Shown: positions 17,983 through 26,346 of the stretch, one piece after another
How the letters are laid out: the number at the start of each line of letters is the position of its first letter
How positions within the stretch are numbered: the stretch's first letter is position 1
Source: an uncultured Pelagibacteraceae bacterium
GTDB lineage: Bacteria > Pseudomonadota > Alphaproteobacteria > Pelagibacterales > Pelagibacteraceae
Reading direction: 5' to 3'
NCBI GenBank assembly: GCA_902581925.1
Contig: CACHQB010000008.1
Coordinates: 1-49,916, forward strand
DNA: 49,916 nucleotides
Made by a program: the position numbers and the translations under genes
The notes under the pieces: generated by a model
What the model was told of the DNA's origin: nothing
Database searches by the model: none
Seen by the model: only the letters and a program-made list of their open reading frames with translations

Positions 17983-19551
17983 TTAAAATACTATAAGGCC
18001 AAAAATTACAAGAAGTAATAAACCAATAATAGATTGATTTCTAAATGCTATCATTTCTGATTTCTTATCATTCAGAGCGGTGTAAGAATTTGAATTTTGT
18101 GGAATTTGACCACTAGCTAAAAAAGTTAATGCTTGATTTGCTTTATCCATAATCTCAGGAAATTCTGGTAAACGTTTAATCACTTCAGATGTATTTTTTA
18201 AGGTTTCATTTAAATTATTAATTGGATCTTTTGTTTCTTTAAGCCAATTTTCCAGTACAGGCTTTGAAGTTGTCCAAATATTTGTGTTTGGATTTAACTT
18301 TCTTGCTACACCTTCAACAACAACCATAGTTTTTTGCAACATTAATAGTTGAGGTTGAGTTTGCATATTAAACTTTTCTGTTACATCAAACAATTGTTTG
18401 AGTAATTTACCTCCTGAAATATCTTTTACTTCTTGACCAAATATAGGCTCACCAATTGATCTCAAAGCTTGAGCTAGATCATCGATTGGTACTTCTTTTG
18501 GAACTAATCCGGCCACTAAGTGAACTTCAGCTACTTTACGATAATCTCTTTGAATAAATCCAAATAAAATTTCTGCTAAAAACCTTTTACTAAGTTTGTC
18601 TAACCTGCCCATAATCCCAAAATCTATAGGTACAATTTGGCCACTATTATCAACAAAAATATTTCCCTGATGCATATCTGCATGAAAAAAACCATCTCTT
18701 ACAGCATGTCTTAAAAAATGTTGGATAATATCTTCAGCTATTTTATTAGTATCTAAATTTCTTTTCTTTAGCTCCTCAGCTTCTCTTATTGAAATTCCAT
18801 CTATCCAATCCAAAGTCATTATATTTTCACTCGTAAAATTCCAATAAATTTCAGGAACTTTAAATCCAGCATCATTTTTAGTGTTTTCAGCATATTCATT
18901 AGCCGCAGCAGCTTCGAATCTTAAATCCATCTCAAGATTAGTTATTTCTTTAAGTAAAAAAACAACTTCAACAAGTTTTAATCTTTTTGTTTTTTTTACA
19001 AATGACTCAATAATAAATGCAAATAACATCATTGCATCTATTTCTTCATTGAATATTTTTTTTATATTTGGTCTTAAAATTTTTATTGCTACATCTTTAA
19101 TTGTTCCATTGTCATTTATTTTTGCTTTATGAACTTGTGCAATTGATGCGGCAGCAACTGGTTCACTTAAATCAATTATTGAATTAAATGCATCAACTCC
19201 AAGATCTTCTTTAATAATTTCTTTTGCTTCATGAATTGAAAAAGGGGGTAATCGATCTTGAAGTTTTTCTAGCTTTAAAGATAATTCTTCTCCGATTATA
19301 TCTGGTCTAGTAGCAAGAAATTGACCAAGTTTGATGAAAGTTGTACCCATAGATTCTAATGACCTAGATAGTCTTTCACCATCATCCTCAATTAAATTAC
19401 TTTGTTCCTTTTTTTCAAATGAAATAGATAAAATTTGGAATAATATTGTTACAGCTAAAGGAGGTTTTTTAAATTTTGATGCAATTTTTAAAATATCTGA
19501 TTTTGCAATTTTTCTTCCTAATTTTAATAAAGTAATAAGTTTTTTAATCAT
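17983..19551 (-). CDS. ubiB: UbiB/ABC1-type kinase-like protein of ubiquinone synthesis
   Basis: Atypical protein-kinase-like ATPase required for ubiquinone synthesis and thought to help extract lipophilic intermediates. Seen are the family KxGQ motif (FIKLGQFLATRPDII), the Ala-rich loop PVAAASIAQVHKA, HADMHQGNIFVD and PIDFGIMG, then one C-terminal membrane helix (SIIGLLLLVIFGLIVF). I chose ATG 19551 (522 residues), where the start overlaps the ubiE stop as TAATG; an ATG four codons upstream at 19563 lies inside ubiE. It follows ubiE as in many proteobacteria. Confidence 0.95.
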   Translation of the reverse strand: MIKKLITLLKLGRKIAKSDILKIASKFKKPPLAVTILFQILSISFEKKEQSNLIEDDGERLSRSLESMGTTFIKLGQFLATRPDIIGEELSLKLEKLQDRLPPFSIHEAKEIIKEDLGVDAFNSIIDLSEPVAAASIAQVHKAKINDNGTIKDVAIKILRPNIKKIFNEEIDAMMLFAFIIESFVKKTKRLKLVEVVFLLKEITNLEMDLRFEAAAANEYAENTKNDAGFKVPEIYWNFTSENIMTLDWIDGISIREAEELKKRNLDTNKIAEDIIQHFLRHAVRDGFFHADMHQGNIFVDNSGQIVPIDFGIMGRLDKLSKRFLAEILFGFIQRDYRKVAEVHLVAGLVPKEVPIDDLAQALRSIGEPIFGQEVKDISGGKLLKQLFDVTEKFNMQTQPQLLMLQKTMVVVEGVARKLNPNTNIWTTSKPVLENWLKETKDPINNLNETLKNTSEVIKRLPEFPEIMDKANQALTFLASGQIPQNSNSYTALNDKKSEMIAFRNQSIIGLLLLVIFGLIVF

Positions 19552-20255
19552 TAAATTTTCCAACCACTATGAATTGAAACAATACCACCAGAAAGATTTC
19601 TATAAGAACATTTATGAAAATTATTTTTTTCCATCAACTCTATTAATTCATCTTGATTAATAAATTGTTCAATACTTTTGATTAAATATTCGTAAGGTTC
19701 TTTTTCTCCAACTACAAACTGACCAATAATAGGAATGAGTTTTGAATAATTTTTATATACAAAATCAAGATTTGAATTTTGAATCTTAGAAAATTCCAGA
19801 CATAGATAACGTCCACCAGGCTTCAAAACTCTATAGGCTTCTGAAAGTGCTTTATTTAAATTTTTTGTATTTCTTAGCCCAAAGCTAATAGTATAATAAT
19901 CAAATGAATTGTCTGTTATTGGTAATTTTTCTGCTGGAGAAATAATCCATTTTACATTTTTGTAATTAGATAATTTTTGCTTTCCTTGACTAACCATTCC
20001 TTTATTAGGATCTACACAAGTAATTTTAGCCTCTTTATTTGTGCTATCTAAAAATAACTTTCCAACATCCCCTGTCCCACACGCAACATCTATTAATTTT
20101 CTATTAACTCTCGGATTCATCATATTGATTAAACTTTTTTTCCAATATCTATGTACACCCATAGACATAAAGTCATTCATCAAGTCATATTTGTTGTAGA
20201 CCTGATTAAACACATTTTCTACAAGTCCTTTTTTATTTTGAAGATTTTGTTGCAT
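19551..20255 (-). CDS. ubiE: Ubiquinone C-methyltransferase UbiE
   Basis: SAM-dependent C-methyltransferase of ubiquinone synthesis. The 234 residues begin with FNQVYNKYDLMNDFMSMGVHRYWKKSL, the family's N-terminal signature. The SAM-binding loop DVACGTGDVG follows, then YTISFGLRNTKNLNKALSEAYRVLKPGG. SAR11-type aerobes use ubiquinone, so a menaquinone role is unlikely. It is first in a long minus-strand run and starts only 29 bases from the divergent mutM. Confidence 0.96.
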   Translation of the reverse strand: MQQNLQNKKGLVENVFNQVYNKYDLMNDFMSMGVHRYWKKSLINMMNPRVNRKLIDVACGTGDVGKLFLDSTNKEAKITCVDPNKGMVSQGKQKLSNYKNVKWIISPAEKLPITDNSFDYYTISFGLRNTKNLNKALSEAYRVLKPGGRYLCLEFSKIQNSNLDFVYKNYSKLIPIIGQFVVGEKEPYEYLIKSIEQFINQDELIELMEKNNFHKCSYRNLSGGIVSIHSGWKI

Positions 20256-20284
20256 AAAAAAATATATATTGAATATAGTATCAA

Positions 20285-21148
20285 ATGCCAGAATTACCAG
20301 AAGTAGAAATTGTTAGACAATCCCTTCATAAAAAGATCAAAAAAAAAAGCATAAAAAAAGTAATTATCAGAAACAGGAATTTAAGGTTTAAAATACCAAG
20401 TGATTTTGAAAGTTTTCTTGAAAATAAAAAAATAATTGAAGTTAGTAGATTTTCTAAATATTTGATTATCCATTTTCAAAATGAAGATTATTGTTTAATT
20501 CATTTAGGAATGTCAGGAACAATTCATATTCTTGATAAGAAAAAGCCTCTAAAATTTACTAACACAAGTTTTTATCATTCACCTTTTTTACCTAAAAAAC
20601 ACAATCATGCAGAGCTTGTATTTGATAACTTAAGAGTAATCTATAATGATCCAAGACGCTTCGGATTTTTTGAAATAATCAAAAATCATAAAGATTTAGA
20701 GAAAAGATTTAAATCAATGGGTCCCGAACCTTTTAGCGATAAATTTAACTTAAATTATGTATTTAATTATTTTAAGAATAAAAATAAGGATATAAAAAAT
20801 TTTTTGCTTGATCAGAGATTTGTTTCTGGAATAGGTAATATTTATGCAAGTGAAATACTTTTCGCTAGTAAAATAAATCCTTTCAAAAAAGCGAGGCGAC
20901 TTAGCTATAAGGAATGTTTAAATATTATTTCAAATTCAAAGAAAATACTTAAACGGGCAATTGACAGGGGAGGATCAAGTATTAGAGATTTTAAAGACAT
21001 ATTAGGCAATGAAGGTAACTTTCAAAAAGAGTTTAAAGTTTATCGACAAGATGGTACTGATTGTAAGCGTGCGCATTGCAAGGGTATTATAAAAAAAAAA
21101 ATAACATCAAATAGATCAACTTTTTTTTGTATTTCTTGTCAAAAATAG
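20285..21148 (+). CDS. mutM: Formamidopyrimidine-DNA glycosylase
   Basis: Base-excision repair enzyme that removes 8-oxoguanine. The mature N-terminus PELPEVE, with catalytic Pro2 and Glu3, fixes the start. IHLGMSGTIHI, DPRRFGFFE and QRFVSGIGNIYASEILF are family motifs. The 287 residues end in a zinc finger, Cys-x4-Cys then Cys-x2-Cys, with the final KSCQK-type end. Divergence from ubiE leaves 29 bases for both promoters. Confidence 0.97.
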   Translation: MPELPEVEIVRQSLHKKIKKKSIKKVIIRNRNLRFKIPSDFESFLENKKIIEVSRFSKYLIIHFQNEDYCLIHLGMSGTIHILDKKKPLKFTNTSFYHSPFLPKKHNHAELVFDNLRVIYNDPRRFGFFEIIKNHKDLEKRFKSMGPEPFSDKFNLNYVFNYFKNKNKDIKNFLLDQRFVSGIGNIYASEILFASKINPFKKARRLSYKECLNIISNSKKILKRAIDRGGSSIRDFKDILGNEGNFQKEFKVYRQDGTDCKRAHCKGIIKKKITSNRSTFFCISCQK

Positions 21149-21160
21149 TTAAATATTTAG

Positions 21161-21189
21161 TTGACCACTATAAATTCTCAAGCTATACC
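21161..21189 (+). promoter_or_regulatory. Candidate rpsT promoter
   Basis: TTGACC (21161-21166) and TATACC (21184-21189) are 17 bases apart. Transcription would start near 21196, only about three bases before the rpsT ATG at 21199. If the promoter is right, the rpsT mRNA is leaderless or nearly so. No ribosome-binding site is visible before the ATG, which fits. Confidence 0.5.
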
Positions 21190-21198
21190 CCTGCGCAT

Positions 21199-21459
21199 AT
21201 GGCAAACACTAAATCAGCAATTAAGAGAATTAGAAGAATTTCTAAACAAACTGCAGTAAATAAAGCTAGAAAGAGTAGGTTTAGAAATGCTCTTAAGAAA
21301 ATGAACCTTCTAATTGACGGTAAAAAGAAAGATGAAGCTCTTAAATTTTTACCAAAGTTAAACTCTGAGTTGATGAAAATTGCAAAAACAGGAATAATAA
21401 AAAAACAAAATGCTTCTAGAAATGTTTCTAGAATTACCAAAAAAATTGCTGCAATCTAA
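21199..21459 (+). CDS. rpsT: 30S ribosomal protein S20
   Basis: 16S rRNA-binding helical protein of the 30S subunit; 86 residues, MANTKSAIKRIRRISKQ at the start, highly basic, ending NVSRITKKIAAI. The open frame extends upstream to 21127, but the extra residues are not S20-like, and ATG 21199 gives the canonical N-terminus. The rpsT-dnaA adjacency is conserved in many Alphaproteobacteria. A possible promoter sits just upstream. Confidence 0.96.
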   Translation: MANTKSAIKRIRRISKQTAVNKARKSRFRNALKKMNLLIDGKKKDEALKFLPKLNSELMKIAKTGIIKKQNASRNVSRITKKIAAI

Positions 21460-21488
21460 ACGTTAATTAAACTTTTTAACAACTCCTG

Positions 21489-21497
21489 ATATCCACA
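21489..21497 (+). promoter_or_regulatory. DnaA-box-like sequence
   Basis: ATATCCACA matches the consensus TTATCCACA at 8 of 9 positions. It is the only such match I see in the rpsT-dnaA gap. It could serve dnaA autoregulation. Confidence 0.4.
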
Positions 21498-21561
21498 TTA
21501 TATATTTAAGCTTTTCATTAAGTTACTATATTTAGATTTAGTAAATATTTGAATTTTGGTC

Positions 21562-21630
21562 ATTCAATCTATATTTGATTCAATTTTAATAAAGTCAATT
21601 AATTGATTCAATCTATATTCGATTCAATTT
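21562..21630 (+). repeat. Two-copy 25-bp direct repeat upstream of dnaA
   Basis: Copies at 21562-21586 and 21606-21630 differ at one base (T or C at position 15). Their starts are 44 bp apart, close to four helical turns, so a protein would meet both on the same DNA face. Each copy contains GATTC near its right end, and a third GATTC overlaps the left edge of the second copy; GANTC is the CcrM methylation site of Alphaproteobacteria. Confidence 0.75.
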
Positions 21631-21769
21631 ATAATTTTAAATTTATTTTAATTTTAAACTTATTTTAAAATCATAAATCACAATCATAGATTTTATTTTT
21701 TTTTAATTTTCTCTATTAACTTGTTGCAAATTTTTTTAAATAGTTCTAACTGAGATTTCCCCTTAGGTT

Positions 21770-23188
21770 ATGAACAAATTAACAAATACAAAAAATATTA
21801 ACAATTTTTCTTCTGAAGGCTTCGAATGGAAGCAAGTGCAGAATGAAATGAAAAATAAACTAGGCTCAGAAGTTTATGAGAGCTGGTTAAAAAAAATTTC
21901 TTTTGTAGAGGAATTTAATAATTATTTGTTATTATCAGTTCCAACAAGATTTATTAGAGATTGGATTACATCAAGATATTTAGACCAAATATTAAAAATA
22001 ACTAAAGTTTATAAAAAAGATATTATTAGAATTGAGTTTAAAATAGTTGAAAAAACTCAAGAAACTAATTCAAAGGAAAACAATATTAAAGAAAACAATA
22101 CTAATGAAAATGTTTCGTTTATTAAAGACTCTTATCTTCAGTATAATCGAATTGATCCTAATAAAAGATTTGATAATTTTATAACAGGTTCAAGTAACAA
22201 ATTAGCTTACGAAGCTTCCTTGAAAGTTTCAGAAAATATATCTCATTATAATCCACTTTATATTTATGGTGGTGTTGGAATGGGAAAAACTCACTTATTA
22301 AATTCAATTGGTTTAGAGCTTAAAAAAAATAATAAAGTAATGTTTATTTCTGCCGAACGTTTCATGTATCAGTTTGTAAAATCAATTAAATCAAACGATA
22401 TGGTGAAGTTTAAAGAATATTTTAGAAATACAGATCTTTTATTAATTGATGATGTTCAGTTTATAAGCGGAAAAGAGGCTATGCAGGAGGAGTTCTTTCA
22501 TACATTTAATGCATTACTTGATAAGGGATCTCAAATAATTGTATCAGCTGATAGATCACCAAACAAATTATCAAGGATTCAAGAAAGAATTAAATCAAGA
22601 TTTTCCGGCGGATTAGTTGTTGATATTCAAAAGCCAGACCTTCAGCTAAGAAAAAAAATAGTTGAAAAAAAAACTGAAGAATTGAATGCTTTGTATTCTG
22701 AACAATTACAAGTTTCTAGAGAAATTCAAGATTTTATAAGTAATGAAATAACTGGAAGTGTAAGGGAACTAGTTGGTGCAATAAATAGAGTGGTTTCATT
22801 TTCAAGAATTTACAACAAAGCACCAAATCTTGCTGAAACAAAAGTAGTTTTAAAGGACTTATTAAATTTAGCAGAAAATAAGATTACAATAGATTTAATT
22901 CAGACAATTGTTTGTAAGTTTTTCAAAATCAGCAAAAATGAAATGTTATCATCTAGAAGATCAAGATATTTAGTAAGGCCTAGGCAAACAGCAATTTATT
23001 TAACTAAAATTTTGACTTCTAAATCATTACCTGAAATTGGAAGAGAATTTTCTAACAGAGACCATACAACAATAATTCACTCAGTAAAAACTATTGAAAA
23101 GATAAAAGAAAAAGATCCTGAGATGGTTGATAATATAAATAAATTAAAAAATCAGATTTTATATAATAATAAAGATAATGAAATTTAA
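21770..23188 (+). CDS. dnaA: Chromosomal replication initiator DnaA
   Basis: AAA+ ATPase that opens the replication origin. The 472 residues show domain I (about 15-90), a short Asn/Glu-rich linker, the AAA+ domain with Walker A GGVGMGKTH (about 167-175) and Walker B LLLIDDVQF (about 223), and domain IV with the DNA-binding SNRDHTTIIHSVKTIE. Length is normal. The stop lies 11 bases inside dnaN, so both are translated from one message. The leader region upstream carries repeats and GANTC sites. Confidence 0.98.
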   Translation: MNKLTNTKNINNFSSEGFEWKQVQNEMKNKLGSEVYESWLKKISFVEEFNNYLLLSVPTRFIRDWITSRYLDQILKITKVYKKDIIRIEFKIVEKTQETNSKENNIKENNTNENVSFIKDSYLQYNRIDPNKRFDNFITGSSNKLAYEASLKVSENISHYNPLYIYGGVGMGKTHLLNSIGLELKKNNKVMFISAERFMYQFVKSIKSNDMVKFKEYFRNTDLLLIDDVQFISGKEAMQEEFFHTFNALLDKGSQIIVSADRSPNKLSRIQERIKSRFSGGLVVDIQKPDLQLRKKIVEKKTEELNALYSEQLQVSREIQDFISNEITGSVRELVGAINRVVSFSRIYNKAPNLAETKVVLKDLLNLAENKITIDLIQTIVCKFFKISKNEMLSSRRSRYLVRPRQTAIYLTKILTSKSLPEIGREFSNRDHTTIIHSVKTIEKIKEKDPEMVDNINKLKNQILYNNKDNEI

Positions 23189-24290
23189 CGTTAATCAACA
23201 AGACCTTCAACAAGCATTAAATTATTGCCAAGGAGTTATTGAAAAAAGAAGCACATTACCAATACTTTCAAATATTTTGTTAGATGCAAGCAATTCAAAA
23301 CTTACTATCACTGCGACTGATTTAGATTTAATATTTATACATCAATTAAATAATGTAGAAATTCTTGAAGAGGGCAAAACAACCACAACTTCCTCAATCA
23401 TGTATGATATTATAAGAAAGTTTAACTCTGGAAAAAAAATAAATCTTACTCTAACAGATATAAGCAAATTACAAGTAGAGTCTGAAAAATCAGTTTTTAA
23501 TTTGAATTGTATAAGTGCAACCGAGTTTCCACTGACAGATGAAAATTTTAATCAAAATGAATTTATAATTAAATCAAAACAATTATTGAAATTGTTAAAT
23601 AAGTGTAAATTTTCAGTTTCTAATGACGAAACAAGGCATTACCTAAGTGGAATTTATTTTCATCAAACAGAAGTTGAAGATAAAAATTATTTAACAGCAG
23701 CTGCAACTGATAGTCACAGAATGTCTATTTCAAAAGTTAGATTAGAGGAAAAAATCGATTTTGATCCAATAATTTTACCTAAAAAAACAATTTTTCAACT
23801 TTGTTCTTTATTAGATAGTTATGACGGAGATGTAAAAGTTTCAAATATGAAATCAAAAATAAAATTTGAATTAAATAATAGTATTTTAATTTCAAAACTC
23901 ATTGATGGAAAATTTCCTAATTACATTCAAGTTATACCTAAAAATAATCAAAAAAAATTAGAAATAGAATTAAAATTATTTTTAAATTCTGTTGATAGAG
24001 TTGCATCTGTTTCATTAGATAAAAAAGATGGTGTGAAATTTAATTTATCTAAAGACACTCTAGATCTTTCGGTTAATAATACCAACAGTGGTGATGGTAA
24101 AGAAACTTTAAGTGTTAATTTTGATCATGAATTAGAGATAAGTTTTAACTCTAGATATTTGATTGATGTTGCTTCACAACTAGATGGAGACAGAGTTGAA
24201 ATTTTCTTTAATGATACTGGTTCACCAGCACTGATAAAAGATCCTGGTGATTTTGATAGTATTTTTGTTGTTATGCCTATGAAGGGTTAA
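23178..24290 (+). CDS. dnaN: DNA polymerase III beta sliding clamp
   Basis: Ring-shaped processivity clamp; 370 residues beginning MKFNVNQQDLQQALNYCQGV and containing LPILSNILLD, ATDSHRMS and the C-terminal IKDPGDFDSIFVVMPMKG. It overlaps dnaA by 11 bases. Its TAA shares TTAA with the stop of the convergent acyltransferase gene. recF, often next, is not here. Confidence 0.97.
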   Translation: MKFNVNQQDLQQALNYCQGVIEKRSTLPILSNILLDASNSKLTITATDLDLIFIHQLNNVEILEEGKTTTTSSIMYDIIRKFNSGKKINLTLTDISKLQVESEKSVFNLNCISATEFPLTDENFNQNEFIIKSKQLLKLLNKCKFSVSNDETRHYLSGIYFHQTEVEDKNYLTAAATDSHRMSISKVRLEEKIDFDPIILPKKTIFQLCSLLDSYDGDVKVSNMKSKIKFELNNSILISKLIDGKFPNYIQVIPKNNQKKLEIELKLFLNSVDRVASVSLDKKDGVKFNLSKDTLDLSVNNTNSGDGKETLSVNFDHELEISFNSRYLIDVASQLDGDRVEIFFNDTGSPALIKDPGDFDSIFVVMPMKG

Positions 24291-24997
24291 TTGATTAAAT
24301 CTAACTCTGAATAAATATTTTTTTCAAGGATTTGAATAAAATTTTCTTTTGTTAACCCAGAAGGAATTGGTTTTAGAATAGAGATTGTAATCGTTTTATT
24401 GGATTTCTTTTTACCTTTTTTAGGCCACACATATCCAGAGTTAATTGCAACTGGCTGACAAGCAACATTTAACTGTTCATAAATTCTCGAAGCACCTTTT
24501 TTAAAAGGTGGTCTTTCATCTGGAAGAACTCTAGTTCCTTGAGGAAAAATAATTAAAGGCCTATTAGAAGTAGTCATCATTTTTGAAATATCATCAAAAA
24601 AACCTAAGTTATCTTTTGTAACTTTGTTTCTTTTTATTGAAATTGATCCTATTTTTTTTAAGTACCAACCAAATATTGGAATTAACAATAATTCTTTTTT
24701 TAGAATAAATACAGGTGAGTTAAAGATAGTTTGTAAATAAAAAGTTTCAAACATTGATTGATGAGATGCTGCTATAAAAAATTTTTCATTATTAATAATA
24801 TTTTCCTCTCCTTTGATTGAAATTTTTACTGAAAGAACAAACCTTAAACAAAAACTGGCCCAATGGCCCATTAATTTACCTCCTACCAAAACAACTTTTT
24901 TTGGTAAAAAATATGATGGTAAAAAGATTATCGAAATAAAAATGATTCCAGTAAAAAATAATATTGAAAATAAAAAGTTTCTTATCATTTTTGTCAA
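24287..24997 (-). CDS. plsC: 1-acylglycerol-3-phosphate O-acyltransferase (PlsC family)
   Basis: Inner-membrane enzyme making phosphatidic acid. 236 residues with an N-terminal hydrophobic helix (FLFSILFFTGIIFISIIF). Motif I reads HQSMFE (His79 to Glu84), so the usual HX4D is HX4E. Motif III is FPQGTR. The HQS and PQGTR variants are usual for alphaproteobacterial PlsC as I recall; the Glu is less so. It lies three bases after lysA on the same strand. Another acyltransferase of the family is possible, but the overall pattern fits. Confidence 0.85.
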   Translation of the reverse strand: MTKMIRNFLFSILFFTGIIFISIIFLPSYFLPKKVVLVGGKLMGHWASFCLRFVLSVKISIKGEENIINNEKFFIAASHQSMFETFYLQTIFNSPVFILKKELLLIPIFGWYLKKIGSISIKRNKVTKDNLGFFDDISKMMTTSNRPLIIFPQGTRVLPDERPPFKKGASRIYEQLNVACQPVAINSGYVWPKKGKKKSNKTITISILKPIPSGLTKENFIQILEKNIYSELDLIN

Positions 24998-25000
24998 AAG

Positions 25001-26215
25001 CTAAATTATATCTTTATGCTTTTGTCTTTTTCTTATTACTTTAATTTTTGATCCTTTAATTAATAATTCCACTGGTTTAGGTCTTAAATTATAATTTGAG
25101 CTAAGCGACATTCCATAAGCTCCCACATCGCATATTGCTATTAAATCTTTTTCTTTTAACTCTTGAAACTTTTTTAATGTAATAAATTTATCTGTACTTT
25201 CACAAATAGGACCTACAAATTCATATGGTTTTTTAGATGTTTTGTTAGATTTTGTAACAGGTAAAGTTTTATGAAACGCACCATACAAAGCAGGTCTCAT
25301 TAAATCATTCATTGCGGCATCTAAAATGATAAATTTTTTACTTCCGCTATCTTTTATATAGATAATTTTTGATACTAATGTACCGGTATCGCCAATAATT
25401 GATCTACCTGGCTCAAATATAATTTTAACTTTATGTCTTCTTAAAAATTTAAGAATAGCTGTGTTGTATTTTTTATAATTAAGTTTTTTATTTTTATCAG
25501 TGTAAGTAATGCCCATACCCCCACCTAAATCTATAAATTCAAATTTATGATTTGTTTTATTGAGGATTTGACTAACCGCTTTAAGCATTTTTTCGTAAGG
25601 TCGATGGTCTAAAATTTGACTACCTATATGAACGCTTAGACATTTTAAATCAATATTTTTTGAATTTTTGCAATAATTTATAATTTTATAAAATGTATTT
25701 TTATTTACACCAAATTTATTTTCTTTTTTCCCAGTTGATATTTGACTTAATGTTTTTGCATCTGTGTTGGGGTTTATTCTTACACCAATTTTTATTCTTT
25801 TATTTTTTGATTTTGCTATTCTATTTATTTCTTTTATTTCACTTAAAGACTCAGCGTTAATAAGCAAAATTTTTTTATCAATAGCAAAGCTGATCTCTCT
25901 TGTTGTTTTACCAACACCAGAAAATACTATTTTGCTTGGATTAATTCCTGCTTTTAGTGCCATCATTAGTTCTCCTACTGAAACAACATCAGCACCTAAT
26001 CCAAATTTTTTAATTTCTCTAATTATATTAACATTTGTATTGGATTTAACCGCAAAGCAGATAAGTGGTGAAAAAGATCTGAAGTTTTTTTTAAAATTAT
26101 TAATATTTTCTTTTAATTTAGAATATGAGTAAGAATAAAATGGAGTTCCAAATTTATTTGCAATTTTTTGGAGATTAATTTTTTCTATTGTTAGTGTTTT
26201 ATTTAAGTATTTCAT
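25001..26215 (-). CDS. lysA: Diaminopimelate decarboxylase
   Basis: PLP enzyme converting meso-diaminopimelate to lysine. 404 residues with the PLP lysine in ICFAVKSN (Lys57), HIGSQI, the phosphate loop DLGGGMGI, FEPGRSI, and the C-terminal CESTDKF and CDVGAYGMSLSSNYN that distinguish this group. Its start overlaps the stop of the small lipoprotein gene by one base (TAATG). The argH-lipoprotein-lysA order is conserved in Alphaproteobacteria. Confidence 0.97.
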   Translation of the reverse strand: MKYLNKTLTIEKINLQKIANKFGTPFYSYSYSKLKENINNFKKNFRSFSPLICFAVKSNTNVNIIREIKKFGLGADVVSVGELMMALKAGINPSKIVFSGVGKTTREISFAIDKKILLINAESLSEIKEINRIAKSKNKRIKIGVRINPNTDAKTLSQISTGKKENKFGVNKNTFYKIINYCKNSKNIDLKCLSVHIGSQILDHRPYEKMLKAVSQILNKTNHKFEFIDLGGGMGITYTDKNKKLNYKKYNTAILKFLRRHKVKIIFEPGRSIIGDTGTLVSKIIYIKDSGSKKFIILDAAMNDLMRPALYGAFHKTLPVTKSNKTSKKPYEFVGPICESTDKFITLKKFQELKEKDLIAICDVGAYGMSLSSNYNLRPKPVELLIKGSKIKVIRKRQKHKDII

Positions 26216-26346
26216 TAAGCTAAGTTAACTGAAATTTTTTTTATTTCTGCTTTTTTATCTGGATCTACGTATTTAGGATCACCTTTTTTTCCACAAGAAA
26301 TAACGGCACAAAATAACAATATAATTATGGTAAATTTTTTAATCAT
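26215..26346 (-). CDS. Small lipoprotein, LptM/LppL-like
   Basis: A 43-residue protein: signal MIKKFTIIILLFCAVIS, lipidation Cys at residue 18, then CGKKGDPKYVDPDKK. The Cys-Gly-x-Lys-Gly-x-x motif is that of the YifL/LptM lipopeptides, which help the LPS translocon LptDE form its disulfides, and of the small lipoprotein found before lysA in Alphaproteobacteria. The start overlaps argH (ATGA) and the stop overlaps lysA (TAATG), so it is an integral operon member. The gene is short enough to be missed by automatic calling. Family membership is inference from the motif and position. Confidence 0.85.
   Translation of the reverse strand: MIKKFTIIILLFCAVISCGKKGDPKYVDPDKKAEIKKISVNLA

Larger units (their letters stand above)
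21460..21769. other. 310-bp non-coding region upstream of dnaA (origin- or regulator-like)
   Basis: This is the largest gap in the window and has no convincing reading frame. It contains one DnaA-box-like 9-mer (21489-21497), a near-perfect 25-bp direct repeat (21562-21586 and 21606-21630), three GATTC sites in 49 bases, and a T/A-only-like stretch (about 21631-21680) that would melt easily. A promoter for dnaA must also lie here. The set is compatible with a replication origin or with dnaA autoregulation. A single DnaA box is few for an origin. Confidence 0.5.

Noticed and set aside
21562-21630. CRISPR-like repeat upstream of dnaA
   Set aside because: There are only two copies, a 19-bp spacer, and no cas genes.
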